Origin: Streptomyces actinomycinicus | Lineage (GTDB): Bacteria; Actinomycetota; Actinomycetes; Streptomycetales; Streptomycetaceae | NCBI RefSeq assembly: GCF_016741775.1 | Contig: NZ_JAERRK010000006.1 | Coordinates: 124,001-188,000 of the forward strand | Length of the DNA: 64,000 bases | Direction: 5' to 3' | Shown here: piece by piece, positions 34,377-43,088 of the stretch | How the letters are laid out: every line of letters begins with the position of its first letter | Numbering within the stretch: the stretch's first letter is position 1 | Notes under the pieces: generated by a model | Told to the model about the DNA's origin: nothing | Seen by the model: the letters and a program-made list of their open reading frames with translations, nothing else | The model's database searches: none | Position numbers and translations under genes: made by a program

Positions 34377-34815
34377 TCCGTCCCGTCCCCCGTTTCGGCT
34401 CATGCGTTCAGCTCGGTCGTTCAGCGCGGTCGTGCTACTCGGTCGTTCGGCGCGCCGTCCCTGCCCCGGTGACTCGGCCGGGCGGGTCGGCTCCGACGCG
34501 CGGTCTTCCGTCGCAGGCGCCGCACGCTTCACGAGCGCCACGTGCGGGCGCCCGCACGGAACGGTACTCAGCCACGGGCCCCGGGCGCAGCCCCGGGTAC
34601 GGGCCGGCGTCGGTGGTCCTCGCCACGCCGTACGGCTCCGGCACCGTCCCCGGCCCGTGCACCGCCTCCCCCGCCGTGGCTCGTCCACAGGCGGCGCGGG
34701 GAGTTTTCCACAGCGGTTGACACCCCGCGGCGGCCCGGCACACCATGGATGCGCACGGACCGAACGATCGGTCGGGACAGTGTTCAACAGCAGAGCCCGA
34801 GGTCAGGGGGACCGC
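34377..34815. other. Intergenic region with the paaA promoter
   Basis: About 440 bp without a believable gene. It contains TTGACA at 34717-34722 as a possible -35 element, the operator at 34759, and DnaA-box-like words TCGTCCACA (34681) and TTTTCCACA (34704). The left part should hold the minus-strand promoter of the DUF5819 gene. Confidence 0.45.
34759..34776. promoter_or_regulatory. PaaR-type operator before paaA
   Basis: ACCGAACGATCGGTCGGG is identical over 18 bp to the reverse strand of the site between paaH and paaN. The palindromic core is 34759-34772. It lies 40 bp before the paaA start, downstream of the TTGACA at 34717, so a bound repressor would cover the start of transcription. 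Confidence 0.78.
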
Positions 34816-35832
34816 ATGGCGACAGCAGCCGCGCAGCGCACGGCCCGTACGGAGGCGGACGGCGCTCCGGACACCGTCGACACGACGGCCTACCAGCACG
34901 CCTTCGACGCGGCCGTGGCCGCCGACGAGCGCATCGAACCGCGCGACTGGATGCCCGACGCCTACCGCGCCACCCTGGTCCGGCAGATCGCCCAGCACGC
35001 GCACTCCGAGATCATCGGAATGCAGCCGGAGGCCAACTGGATCACCCGCGCGCCCTCCCTCCGGCGCAAGGCGATCCTGATGGCCAAGGTCCAGGACGAG
35101 GCCGGCCACGGCCTGTACCTGTACAGCGCGGCCGAGACGCTCGGCACCAGCCGCGACGAGCTGCTCGACAAGCTGCACAGCGGCCGCCAGAAGTACTCCT
35201 CGATCTTCAACTACCCGACCCTGACCTGGGCCGACGTGGGCGCGATCGGCTGGCTCGTGGACGGCGCGGCGATCACCAACCAGGTCCCCCTGTGCCGCTG
35301 CTCCTACGGGCCCTACGCCCGCGCGATGGTGCGGATCTGCAAGGAGGAGTCCTTCCACCAGCGCCAGGGCTACGAACTGCTGCTGGCCCTCAGCAAGGGC
35401 ACCCCCGCCCAGCACGCCATGGCCCAGGACGCGGTGGACCGCTGGTGGTGGCCCTCGCTGATGATGTTCGGCCCGCCCGACGACGAGTCCCAGCACTCCG
35501 CGCAGTCCATGGAGTGGAAGATCAAGCGCCACTCCAACGACGAGCTGCGCCAGCGCTTCGTGGACATCTGCGTCCCGCAGGCCGAGTCCCTGGGCCTCAC
35601 CCTGCCCGACCCGGACCTGCGGTGGAACGAGGAGCGGGGGCACTACGACTTCGGACCGATCGACTGGTCGGAGTTCCGCGAGGTCCTCAAGGGCAACGGC
35701 CCGTGCAACGAACAGCGCATCACCCAGCGCAGGCGCGCGCACGACGAGGGCGCGTGGGTACGGGAAGCGGCCGCGGCCTACGCGGCCAAGCACACCGGCA
35801 GCGCCGGTGAGACGGGAGCGACGCGAGCATGA
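34816..35832 (+). CDS. paaA: Phenylacetyl-CoA epoxidase subunit PaaA
   Basis: The 338-residue catalytic subunit of the ring 1,2-phenylacetyl-CoA epoxidase, a diiron ferritin-like monooxygenase. The metal-binding helices are visible: [16 protein letters not shown] (Glu and His ligands) and [15 protein letters not shown] (Glu-Glu-Ser-Phe-His). [12 protein letters not shown] and [20 protein letters not shown] are PaaA family signatures. ATG at 34816 follows GGGGGACC. It is the first gene of the five-gene epoxidase operon under the PaaR-type operator. Confidence 0.93.
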   Translation: MATAAAQRTARTEADGAPDTVDTTAYQHAFDAAVAADERIEPRDWMPDAYRATLVRQIAQHAHSEIIGMQPEANWITRAPSLRRKAILMAKVQDEAGHGLYLYSAAETLGTSRDELLDKLHSGRQKYSSIFNYPTLTWADVGAIGWLVDGAAITNQVPLCRCSYGPYARAMVRICKEESFHQRQGYELLLALSKGTPAQHAMAQDAVDRWWWPSLMMFGPPDDESQHSAQSMEWKIKRHSNDELRQRFVDICVPQAESLGLTLPDPDLRWNEERGHYDFGPIDWSEFREVLKGNGPCNEQRITQRRRAHDEGAWVREAAAAYAAKHTGSAGETGATRA

Positions 35833-36116
35833 GCACCACCGACTGGCCCCTGTGGGAGGTCTTCGTGCGCTCCCGGCGCGGCCTCTCCCACACCCACGCC
35901 GGCAGCCTGCACGCACCCGACGCGGAACTGGCCCTGCGCAACGCCCGCGACCTGTACACCCGGCGCGGCGAGGGCGTCTCCATCTGGGTCGTCCCGGCCA
36001 CGGCGATCACCGCCTCCTCGCCGGACGAGAAGGACCCGTTCTTCGAGCCGGCCGCCGACAAGCCCTACCGGCACCCGACCTTCTACGAGATCCCGGAAGG
36101 GGTGAAGCACCTGTGA
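35829..36116 (+). CDS. paaB: Phenylacetyl-CoA epoxidase subunit PaaB
   Basis: The 95-residue structural subunit of the epoxidase, linking PaaAC heterodimers. [50 protein letters not shown] is the full PaaB signature. Normal length; ATGA overlap with paaA and GTGA overlap with paaC. Confidence 0.94.
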   Translation: MSTTDWPLWEVFVRSRRGLSHTHAGSLHAPDAELALRNARDLYTRRGEGVSIWVVPATAITASSPDEKDPFFEPAADKPYRHPTFYEIPEGVKHL

Positions 36117-36844
36117 CCGCCACCGGCCCCGCCACCGTCCCGGTGACCGCCGCACTCGCCCTCGGCGACGACGCCCTGGTGCTCTCCCACCGCCTGGGGG
36201 AGTGGGCCGGGCACGCCCCCGCCCTGGAGGAGGAGGTCGCCCTCGCCAACATCGCCCTGGACCTGCTCGGCCAGGCCCGGGTGCTGCTGTCGCTGGCCGG
36301 TGACGAGGACGAGCTGGCCTTCCTGCGCGAGGAACGCGCCTTCCGCAACCTCCAGCTGGTCGAGCAGCCGAACGGCGACTTCGCGCACACCATCGCCCGC
36401 CAGCTGTACTTCTCCGTCTACCAGCAGCTGCTGCACACCGAACTCGCGGCCGGTGACGGCCCGTTCGCGCCGCTCGCCGCCAAGGCCGTCAAGGAGGTCG
36501 CCTACCACCGCGACCACGCCGAGCAGTGGACACTGCGCCTCGGTGACGGCACGGAGACCAGCCGCGAGCGGATGCAGCAGGCCTGCGACGCGCTGTGGCG
36601 GTTCACCGGGGAGATGTTCCAGCCGGTGGAGGGCCTGGACGCCGACTGGCCGTCCCTGGAGGCCCGTTGGCTGGAGTACATCGGCGACGTACTGGGCCGG
36701 GCGACCCTCACCGTCCCGGAGGGGCCGCGCACCGGCGCCTGGTCGGCGGGCGCCGGCCGGGAAGGCGTGCACACCGAGTCGTTCGGGCGGATGCTCGCCG
36801 AGATGCAGCACCTGCACCGCAGCCACCCGGGGGCGGCATGGTGA
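36113..36844 (+). CDS. paaC: Phenylacetyl-CoA epoxidase subunit PaaC
   Basis: A 243-residue ferritin-like subunit that pairs with PaaA but has lost the diiron centre. Family features are LGDDALVLSHRLGEWAGHAPALEEEVALANIALDLLGQAR and KEVAYHRDHAEQWTLRLGDGTETS. The start is GTG at 36113, overlapping the paaB stop. The stop overlaps the beginning of paaD by 7 bp. Confidence 0.92.
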   Translation: MTATGPATVPVTAALALGDDALVLSHRLGEWAGHAPALEEEVALANIALDLLGQARVLLSLAGDEDELAFLREERAFRNLQLVEQPNGDFAHTIARQLYFSVYQQLLHTELAAGDGPFAPLAAKAVKEVAYHRDHAEQWTLRLGDGTETSRERMQQACDALWRFTGEMFQPVEGLDADWPSLEARWLEYIGDVLGRATLTVPEGPRTGAWSAGAGREGVHTESFGRMLAEMQHLHRSHPGAAW

Positions 36845-37374
36845 CCGCCACCGCCCTGGAGGCGGAGCTGCTGGAGCTGGCCGGCGCGGTTCCCGACCCC
36901 GAGCTGCCCGTGCTCACCCTGCAGGAGCTGGGCGTGCTGCGTGCGGTGCACGTCCACGGCACGGACACGGTGGAGGTCGACCTGACCCCGACCTACACCG
37001 GCTGCCCCGCCCTCGAGACGATGAGCCTGGACATCCAGCGGGTGCTGCGCGCCCACGGCATGCGCGAGGTCACCGTCCGCACGGTGCTCACGCCCGCCTG
37101 GTCGACCGACGACATCACCGCCGAAGGCCGTCGTAAGCTCCGGGAGTTCGGCATCGCTCCCCCGCGTGCGGCCGCCGCCGGACCGGTCCCGCTGACGCTC
37201 GGTCCGACGCGCACGCACGCACCGGAGAGCGGGCCCGGGTCCGAACCGGTCCGCTGCCCGCACTGCGGCTCGGCCGACACCGAGCTGCTGAGCCGGTTCT
37301 CGTCCACCGCGTGCAAGGCGCTGCGCCGCTGCCTGGCCTGCCGTGAACCGTTCGACCACTTCAAGGAGTTGTGA
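36838..37374 (+). CDS. paaD: Phenylacetate degradation protein PaaD (Fe-S assembly type)
   Basis: A 178-residue protein. The N-terminal DUF59/MIP18-like domain contains LTPTYTGCPALETMSLDI. A C-terminal zinc-ribbon-like part has CPHCGS and CLACREPFDHFKEL, each contributing a CxxC. PaaD is needed for the active epoxidase, probably in Fe-S cluster or metal-centre maturation. The ATG at 36838 overlaps the end of paaC; a GTG directly after it is an alternative. Confidence 0.92.
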   Translation: MVTATALEAELLELAGAVPDPELPVLTLQELGVLRAVHVHGTDTVEVDLTPTYTGCPALETMSLDIQRVLRAHGMREVTVRTVLTPAWSTDDITAEGRRKLREFGIAPPRAAAAGPVPLTLGPTRTHAPESGPGSEPVRCPHCGSADTELLSRFSSTACKALRRCLACREPFDHFKEL

Positions 37375-38438
37375 TGGCGCGCTTCCACCCGCTCCCGGTG
37401 GCCGCGGTCGACCGGCTCACCGACGACTCCGTCGCCCTCACCTTCAGCGTCCCGCCCGAGCTGCGTGAGGAGTACCGGCATGCGCCCGGCCAGCACCTCG
37501 CGCTGCGCCGCCGGGTCGACGGCACGGAGATCCGGCGCACCTACTCGATCTGCTCCCCCGCCCCCGACCCGGCCGGCGAGGGCCCGAGCACGCTGCGGGT
37601 GGGGGTGCGGCTGGTCGAGAACGGGGCCTTCTCGGCGTACGCGCTGAAGGAGATCAACGTCGGGGACGAGCTGGAGGTCATGACCCCGGCCGGCCGCTTC
37701 ACGCTGGAACCGGCGCCGGGCCTGTACGCGGCGGTGGCCGGCGGCAGCGGCATCACCCCGGTGCTGTCCATCGTCTCCACGCTGCTGGCGCGCGAGCCTG
37801 GGGCCCGGTTCTGCCTGATACGCAGCGACCGTACGGCAGCCTCGACGATGTTCCTGGAGGAGGTCGCGGATCTGAAGGACCGCTACCCGGAGCGGCTTCA
37901 GCTGGTGACCGCGCTCTCCCGGGAGGAACAGCAGGCGGGACTGCCGTCGGGCCGGCTCGACGGGGAGCGGCTCACAGGGCTGCTGCCCGCGCTGCTGCCG
38001 GTGGAGCAGGTGGCGGGCTGGTTCCTGTGCGGGCCCTACGGGCTGGTGCAGGGCGCGGAACAGGCGCTGCGCGAGCTGGGCGTGGAGCGGACGCGGATCC
38101 ACCAGGAGATCTTCCACGTGGACGGGGGATCGGCCCCGGCGACCACCACCGCGGCACCGGCGCACAGCACCGTCACCGCCCGGCTGGACGGCCGCGGCGG
38201 CAGCTGGCCGGTGCAGGAGGGCGAGTCCCTGCTGGACACGGTCCTGCGCAACCGCCCCGACGCGCCCTACGCCTGCAAGGGCGGGGTGTGCGGGACGTGC
38301 CGGGCCTTCCTGGTCTCGGGCGAGGTCCGCATGGACCGCAACTTCGCGCTGGAGGCGGAGGAGACGGAGGCCGGCTATGTCCTGGCCTGCCAGTCGCATC
38401 CTCTGACGGAGAAGGTGGAACTGGACTTCGACCGCTGA
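37374..38438 (+). CDS. paaE: Phenylacetyl-CoA epoxidase reductase PaaE
   Basis: The 354-residue electron-transfer subunit. The N-terminal FAD/NADPH module (about 1-240) shows RRTYSICSPAP for flavin binding and AGGSGITPVLSIVSTLL for the nucleotide. The C-terminal plant-type [2Fe-2S] domain has PYACKGGVCGTCRAFLVSG and a fourth Cys in VLACQSHP. It passes electrons from NADPH to the PaaAC diiron centre. The ATG at 37374, with AAGGAG 5 nt upstream, is preferred over GTG at 37371; it shares bases with the paaD stop. Confidence 0.93.
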   Translation: MARFHPLPVAAVDRLTDDSVALTFSVPPELREEYRHAPGQHLALRRRVDGTEIRRTYSICSPAPDPAGEGPSTLRVGVRLVENGAFSAYALKEINVGDELEVMTPAGRFTLEPAPGLYAAVAGGSGITPVLSIVSTLLAREPGARFCLIRSDRTAASTMFLEEVADLKDRYPERLQLVTALSREEQQAGLPSGRLDGERLTGLLPALLPVEQVAGWFLCGPYGLVQGAEQALRELGVERTRIHQEIFHVDGGSAPATTTAAPAHSTVTARLDGRGGSWPVQEGESLLDTVLRNRPDAPYACKGGVCGTCRAFLVSGEVRMDRNFALEAEETEAGYVLACQSHPLTEKVELDFDR

Positions 38439-38636
38439 GGCACCACCACCGTGCGCACCCGGCACACCGGCACCCCCGGTGCGTCGGTCGCGGCAGCCCC
38501 GCGCGGCAGCCGGAACACCCGGCGCCCCGGCCGGAGCGGCCCTGCGGCGCCCGGCACACCCGGCCCACCGGCAGTCGCGGCGCCGCGCGGTTGCCCTCCC
38601 GGAGCATCCGCGCGCTCCGCGGGCGTTCCGTTCTCC

Positions 38637-38650
38637 TAGAACCTGTTCTA
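38637..38650. promoter_or_regulatory. KstR-like operator before the acyl-CoA dehydrogenase gene
   Basis: TAGAACCTGTTCTA is a 6-2-6 palindrome fitting the mycobacterial KstR pattern TnnAACnnGTTnnA. It lies 47 bp before the start codon of the 38697 gene. Confidence 0.6.
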
Positions 38651-38653
38651 TCT

Positions 38654-38666
38654 TGACGGTCCGTCA
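38654..38666. promoter_or_regulatory. Second palindrome before the acyl-CoA dehydrogenase gene
   Basis: TGACGG and CCGTCA are exact inverted repeats around a single T, 3 bp after the KstR-like site and 30 bp before the start codon. The protein that binds it is unknown. Confidence 0.45.
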
Positions 38667-38696
38667 GATCGACTGGACCCTCCGGGAGGACAGGCC

Positions 38697-39839
38697 GTGG
38701 ACTTCACCTTCAGCGAGGAGCAGCAGGCGGCGGCCGAGGCGGCGCGGGGGGTGTTCTCCGGTGTCGCTCCGGACGCGGTGCCCAGTCCGGCGCTCACCAC
38801 CGGCGCCGTGGCCGAGGGGTTCGACCGGGCGCTGTGGGCGCGGCTGGCCGACGCCGACCTGCTGAGTCTGCTGCTCGACGAGGCGCACGGCGGGGCGGGC
38901 CTCGACGCGATCGCACTGTGTCTGGTGCTGCGCGAGGCCGGCAGGGTGCTCGCCCGGGTGCCGCTGCTGGAACACAGCGCCGCCGCGGCGGCCGTCCGGG
39001 CGCACGGCGGCAAGGAGCAGGCGGAGCGGCTGCTGGCCCGGGCGGGGCGCGGGGAGCTGGTGCTGACCGTCGCGGCGCAGGGCCGTACCGGACACGAGCC
39101 GGCCGAGCGGGCCGTCACCGCGCGACGGGACGGCCGGGTGTGGCTGCTGGACGGGGTGCAGACGGCGGTGCCGTGGGCTTACGACGCGGACCTGATCGTC
39201 GTACCGGCGCGGGCCGAGGAGGAGGCCGCCGACCGGACCGTGCTCGCGCTGGTGCCGCGCGAGACGGCCGGTCTCGTGCTCGCCGAGCAGGTCTCCACCA
39301 GTGGCGAGCGGCTGGCCGAGCTGCGGCTGGAGTCCGTCCGCATCGACGCCGACGAGGTGATCGAGGCCGACGGGGCCTGGGAGTGGCTGCACGCGCTGCT
39401 CGTGACCGGCACCTGCGCGCTGGCGCTGGGGCTGGGCGAGCAGGTGCTGCGCATGACCGGGGACTACACCGGCAAGCGGGAGCAGTTCGGGTACCCGATC
39501 GCGACGTTCCAGGCGGTGGCGGTGCAGGCCGCGGACCGGTACATCGATCTGCGGGCCATGGAGGCCACCCTGTGGCAGGCCGCCTGGCGGATCGCGTCGG
39601 GCGCGCCGGGGGCGCTGCCCGCCGCCGGGGACGTCGCCGTGGCGAAGATCTGGGCGGCGGAGGGCGTACGGCGGGTGGTGCAGACGGCGCAGCATCTGCA
39701 CGGCGGGTTCGGCGCGGACACCGACTACCCGCTGCACCGGTACCACGCCTGGGCCAAGCAGCTGGAGCTGGCGCTCGGGCCGGCGGCGGCGTACGAGGAG
39801 AGGCTCGGCGACCTGCTGGCCGCCCACCCCCTCGGCTGA
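38697..39839 (+). CDS. Acyl-CoA dehydrogenase family protein
   Basis: A 380-residue flavoprotein of the acyl-CoA dehydrogenase family: MDFTFSEEQQAAAEAARGVF at the start, then GKREQFGYPIATFQAVAVQAADRYIDLRAMEATLWQAAWRI and HLHGGFGADTDYPLHRYHAWAKQLELALG. The C-terminal catalytic Glu region of classical enzymes is not present, and the sequence looks like the FadE subunits that form heteromers on steroid or other bulky CoA esters. The KstR-like promoter site supports that, but no partner subunit gene is adjacent. The start is GTG. Confidence 0.85.
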   Translation: MDFTFSEEQQAAAEAARGVFSGVAPDAVPSPALTTGAVAEGFDRALWARLADADLLSLLLDEAHGGAGLDAIALCLVLREAGRVLARVPLLEHSAAAAAVRAHGGKEQAERLLARAGRGELVLTVAAQGRTGHEPAERAVTARRDGRVWLLDGVQTAVPWAYDADLIVVPARAEEEAADRTVLALVPRETAGLVLAEQVSTSGERLAELRLESVRIDADEVIEADGAWEWLHALLVTGTCALALGLGEQVLRMTGDYTGKREQFGYPIATFQAVAVQAADRYIDLRAMEATLWQAAWRIASGAPGALPAAGDVAVAKIWAAEGVRRVVQTAQHLHGGFGADTDYPLHRYHAWAKQLELALGPAAAYEERLGDLLAAHPLG

Positions 39840-39859
39840 CGCACCGGAGCGGCTCCGGA

Positions 39860-40207
39860 CTACAGGACGAAGCCCGGCTTGCCGTCCTCGGTGATCACCG
39901 GGCGGCCGGTGGCGTGCCAGTGCTGCATGCCGCCGTCGACGTTCACGGCGTCGATGCCCTGCTGGACCAGGTACATGGTCACCTGGGCCGAGCGGCCGCC
40001 GGAGCGGCAGATGACGTGGACGCGGCCGTCCTGCGGCGCCGCCTCGGTCAGCTCGCCGTAGCGGGCCACGAACTCGCTGACGGGAATGTGCAGCGCTCCC
40101 GCGGCGTGGCCCGCCTGCCACTCGTCGTCCTCGCGCACGTCCAGCAGGAAGTCGCCGTCCTTGAGGTCCGTGACCGGGACCGTGGGCACACCAGCTCCGA
40201 AATTCAT
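39860..40207 (-). CDS. Rhodanese-like domain protein
   Basis: A 115-residue single-domain rhodanese. It has the acidic LDVREDDEWQAGHAAGALHIPVSEF and the active-site loop VICRSGGRS with the nucleophilic Cys followed by a basic loop. Single rhodaneses carry sulfane sulfur as a persulfide for cytosolic sulfur transfer. Cytosolic, no signal. It is convergent with the acyl-CoA dehydrogenase gene, 20 bp apart, with only a short CCGGAG/CTCCGG hairpin between. Confidence 0.88.
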   Translation of the reverse strand: MNFGAGVPTVPVTDLKDGDFLLDVREDDEWQAGHAAGALHIPVSEFVARYGELTEAAPQDGRVHVICRSGGRSAQVTMYLVQQGIDAVNVDGGMQHWHATGRPVITEDGKPGFVL

Positions 40208-40238
40208 GTCCCCGACGCTACCCGAAGCGCGGCGTGGC

Positions 40239-41051
40239 TCAGTCCCGTGCCAGCAGGGCCGCCAGTTCCGCCTCCCGCCCGGCGATGTCGGCGTGCAGCC
40301 GGCCGGCGATCTCCTCGAGCAGGGCGTCGGGGTCGTCGGGGGCGAGGCGCAGCATGCCGGCGATCGCGCTCTCCTCCAGCTCGCGGGCGACGAGGTTGAG
40401 CAGTTCCTTGCGCTGGGCCAGCCATTCCAGGCGGGCGTACAGCTCCTCGGCGGGGCTCGGCCGGCGCTCGGGCGGTACCGGGCCGGCCGCCCACTCCTCG
40501 GCCAGCTCCTTCAGGAGGGTCTCGTCGCCGCGGGCGTAGGCGGCGTTGACGCGGGTGATGAACTCCTCGCGCCGCTTGCGCTCCTCTTCCTCCTGCGCGA
40601 GGTCGGGGTGGGCCTTGCGGGCCAGCTCGCGGAAGAGCCTGCGGGCCTCCTCGCTGGGCCGGACCCGCTGCGGAGGCCGTACGGGCTGGTCGGTGAGCAT
40701 CGCTGCGGCCTCCGGGAACAGGCCGTCGCCGTCCATCCAGCCGTGCAGCAGGTCCTCCACGCCCGGCATGGGCTGCACGCGGGCGCGTGCCTCCGCGGCG
40801 CGGCGGGCGTCCTCGGGGTCACCGGTGCGGGCGGCCCTGGCCTCGGCGATCTCCGCGTCCAGTTCCTCGATGCGGGTGTAGAGCGGGCCGAGGCGCTGCT
40901 CGTGCAGGCGGGAGAAGTTCTCGACCTCGACGCGGAAGGTCTCCACGGCGATCTCGTACTCGATCAGCGCCTGCTCGGCGGCCCGTACGGCCTGTTCCAG
41001 ACGTTCCTCGGGGCGGGGCGGCTGGGGCGGCTCGGGGTTCGGGGGCGTCAC
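40239..41051 (-). CDS. Coiled-coil protein with a J-domain-like segment
   Basis: A 270-residue hydrophilic protein. An N-terminal Pro-rich leader is followed by a long coiled coil (about 15-80, ERLEQAVRAAEQALIEYEIAVETFRVE onward). In the middle is a J-like helical hairpin RRLFRELARKAHPDLAQEEEERKRREEF with the HPD tripeptide and VNAAYARGDETLLKELAEEW. A second helical region follows at the end. The HPD motif would let it recruit a DnaK-type chaperone; the client and role are unknown. GTG at 41051; the upstream reading frame to 41093 is less convincing. Confidence 0.75.
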   Translation of the reverse strand: MTPPNPEPPQPPRPEERLEQAVRAAEQALIEYEIAVETFRVEVENFSRLHEQRLGPLYTRIEELDAEIAEARAARTGDPEDARRAAEARARVQPMPGVEDLLHGWMDGDGLFPEAAAMLTDQPVRPPQRVRPSEEARRLFRELARKAHPDLAQEEEERKRREEFITRVNAAYARGDETLLKELAEEWAAGPVPPERRPSPAEELYARLEWLAQRKELLNLVARELEESAIAGMLRLAPDDPDALLEEIAGRLHADIAGREAELAALLARD

Positions 41052-41388
41052 CCGCTCAGCGTAGCCGCTGCGCTCGGCTCGGCCGGGGTACACCTGGGCA
41101 GCGGTGTGGGGTGGCTTGCCGCACGGGTGTGGTGCCGGGTTCGGTGACTCGCCGTGGGGCTGCCGGTCGTGGGCCGGGTGCGGGGCCGTCGTGGTTGTTC
41201 GCGCAGTTCCCCGCGCCCCTCAGGGCGTTGCGGCGAGCGCCCTTGCAGCCCCGGCCCCGCCCGATCAGCCCCGGCCCCGCCGATCAGCCCCAGCCCCGCC
41301 CGATCAGCCCCGCCCCGCCCGATCGGTCCCGGCCCCGCCCGATCAGCCCCGGCCCCGCTCGGCGCCCCGGCTTGCGCCCCGATCCGGG
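41052..41388. other. 337-bp intergenic region with repeats
   Basis: No gene seen. The segment near 41198-41220 (GTTCGCGCAGTTCCCCGCGC) is of a kind I recognise from many Streptomyces intergenic regions; it may fold through CCCCGCGCCCCTCAGGGCG. It is followed by the tandem repeat at 41247. Confidence 0.5.
41247..41360. repeat. Tandem repeat of CCCGATCAGCCCCGGCCCCG
   Basis: About five to six copies of an 18-20-nt unit (CAGCCCCGGCCCCGCCCGAT with variations such as CGGTCCCGG and CAGCCCCGC) occur in a row before the end of the DUF2252 gene. The unit is nearly pure C/G on one strand, with GATC in each copy. Confidence 0.8.
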
Positions 41389-42819
41389 CTACACGCCCAG
41401 TTCCGCCTCGAGGTGGCCCGCACTGATGGCTTTGACCAGGTCTGCGTGGTCCGCTTCCGTGCGGTCGGCGTAGGTGACGGCGAAGGCGGCGATCGCCTCG
41501 TCCAGTTCCTCGTTCTTGCCGCAGTAGCCGGCGATCAGGCGCGGGTCGGCGCTGTGGGAGTGCGCGCGGGCCAGGAGCGCACCGGTCATGCGGGCGTAGT
41601 CGTCGACCTGGTCGGCGGCGAGGGCGGCCGGGTCGACGCTGCCCTTGCGGTTGCGGAACTGGCGGACCTGGTAGGGGCGCCCCTCGACGGTGGTCCAGCC
41701 CAGCAGGATGTCGCTGACCACCTGCATCCGCTTCTGTCCGAGCACCACCCGGCGCCCCTCGTGGTCCACCGTCGGCGTCTCGAAGCCGGCCGTGGCCAGG
41801 TGCGGGACGAGCGCGGAGGGGCGGGCCTCCTTCACCTGGAGCACCAGCGGCTGCTCACGGTGGTCGAGGAGCAGGACGACGTACGACCGGGTGCCGACGC
41901 TGCCGGTACCGACCACGCGGAAGGCGACGTCGTGCACCGCGTGCCGGCCGAGCAGCGGGTGCCGGTCCTCGCTGAGCGTGTGGACGTACGACTCCAGGGA
42001 CGCGGCGACCGCGGCGGCCTCGGCGTCCGGGATCCGCCGCAGCACCGGCGGGGCGTCCACGAAGCGCCGTCCGCCGTCCGCCGCCGTCTCCGTCGACTTC
42101 GCGGCGAACCGGCCGCTGGTGTTGGCGCGGGCCTTCTCCGAGACCCTCTGCAGGGTTCCGAGCAGGTCGTGGGCGTCGGTGTGGGAGACGAGTTCCTCGT
42201 CGGCGATGGCGTTCCAGGCGTCGAGGACCGGCAGCTTGGCGAGCAGACGCATGGTGCGGCGGTAGGCGCCGACCGCGTCATGGGCGGCCGCCCGGCAGGT
42301 GTCCTCGTCGGCGCCGGCCTCGCGTCCGGCGAGAACGAGCGAGGCCGCGAGCCGCTTCAGGTCCCACTCCCAGGGACCCTGCACGGTCTCGTCGAAGTCG
42401 TTGAGGTCGATGACCAGGTCCCCGCGGGCGTCGCCGTAGAGGCCGAAGTTGGCCGCGTGGGCGTCACCGCAGATCTGGGCGGCGATCCTGGTCATGGGGG
42501 TGCGGGCGAGGTCGTGGGCCATGAGTCCGGCCGAGCCGCGCAGGAAGGCGAACGGGGTGGCGGCCATCCGGCCCACCCGGATCGGGGTCAGCTCCGGAAG
42601 CCGGCCCGCGTTGGACTCGGTCACCGCGGCGACGGCGTCGGGGCGGGCGGCGTCCAGGTCGAGGGTGCGGTGTGCGCTGCGCGGCACGCTCTGCCTGAGC
42701 GCCTTGCCCTCCTCCTTCGGCGAGCCCTGCACCGGCCACTGGCCGAAGCCGCGCACCCGGGGCAGCCGGCCCGTGCCCCGGCCCGCCGCGTCCGCCACAC
42801 CCACACCGGTTCCGGTCAC
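41389..42819 (-). CDS. DUF2252 family protein
   Basis: A 476-residue protein of the DUF2252 family, which has a kinase-like fold but no proven reaction. Conserved parts are MAATPFAFLRGSAGLMAHDLA, ICGDAHAANFGLYGDARGDLVIDLNDFDETVQGPWEWDLKRLAASL (the GDxHxxNFG and DxxDFD look like the kinase catalytic and metal motifs) and LGWTTVEGRPYQVRQFRNRKGSVD. Cytosolic. The GTG at 42819 is used because GGGGGAGG lies upstream; the frame extends further but is repetitive. Neighbours give no hint on substrate. Confidence 0.82.
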   Translation of the reverse strand: MTGTGVGVADAAGRGTGRLPRVRGFGQWPVQGSPKEEGKALRQSVPRSAHRTLDLDAARPDAVAAVTESNAGRLPELTPIRVGRMAATPFAFLRGSAGLMAHDLARTPMTRIAAQICGDAHAANFGLYGDARGDLVIDLNDFDETVQGPWEWDLKRLAASLVLAGREAGADEDTCRAAAHDAVGAYRRTMRLLAKLPVLDAWNAIADEELVSHTDAHDLLGTLQRVSEKARANTSGRFAAKSTETAADGGRRFVDAPPVLRRIPDAEAAAVAASLESYVHTLSEDRHPLLGRHAVHDVAFRVVGTGSVGTRSYVVLLLDHREQPLVLQVKEARPSALVPHLATAGFETPTVDHEGRRVVLGQKRMQVVSDILLGWTTVEGRPYQVRQFRNRKGSVDPAALAADQVDDYARMTGALLARAHSHSADPRLIAGYCGKNEELDEAIAAFAVTYADRTEADHADLVKAISAGHLEAELGV

Positions 42820-42916
42820 CGCGACCGCCTCCCCCGTACTCCCCGCGCACCCGCCGTGGCAGGCGCCGGTACGAACATCAACTCGGAGACCGTACAGCCG
42901 GTGGCCGAAAGACGTC

Positions 42917-43035
42917 AGACCCCGTACCCGACTCGCCCCGCCCGCATCCCACCCCATGCCCGACTCACTCCCCCCGCATCCCACCCCGTGCCCGACTCGG
43001 CTCTGCACCCCACCCCGTGCCCGACTCGGCCCTGC
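42917..43035. repeat. Degenerate tandem repeat of CACCCCGTGCCCGACTC units
   Basis: Four to five copies of a 17-36-nt C-rich unit (CCCCGTACCCGACTC, CACCCCATGCCCGACTC, CACCCCGTGCCCGACTC twice) occur between the start of the DUF2252 gene and the end of the NmrA-like gene. No coding potential is seen. Confidence 0.7.
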
Positions 43036-43088
43036 CCGTCGCCGGCCGGCCCCGGGGCGCCGCACCCGCCGGCCGGTACCGGTGGGTG

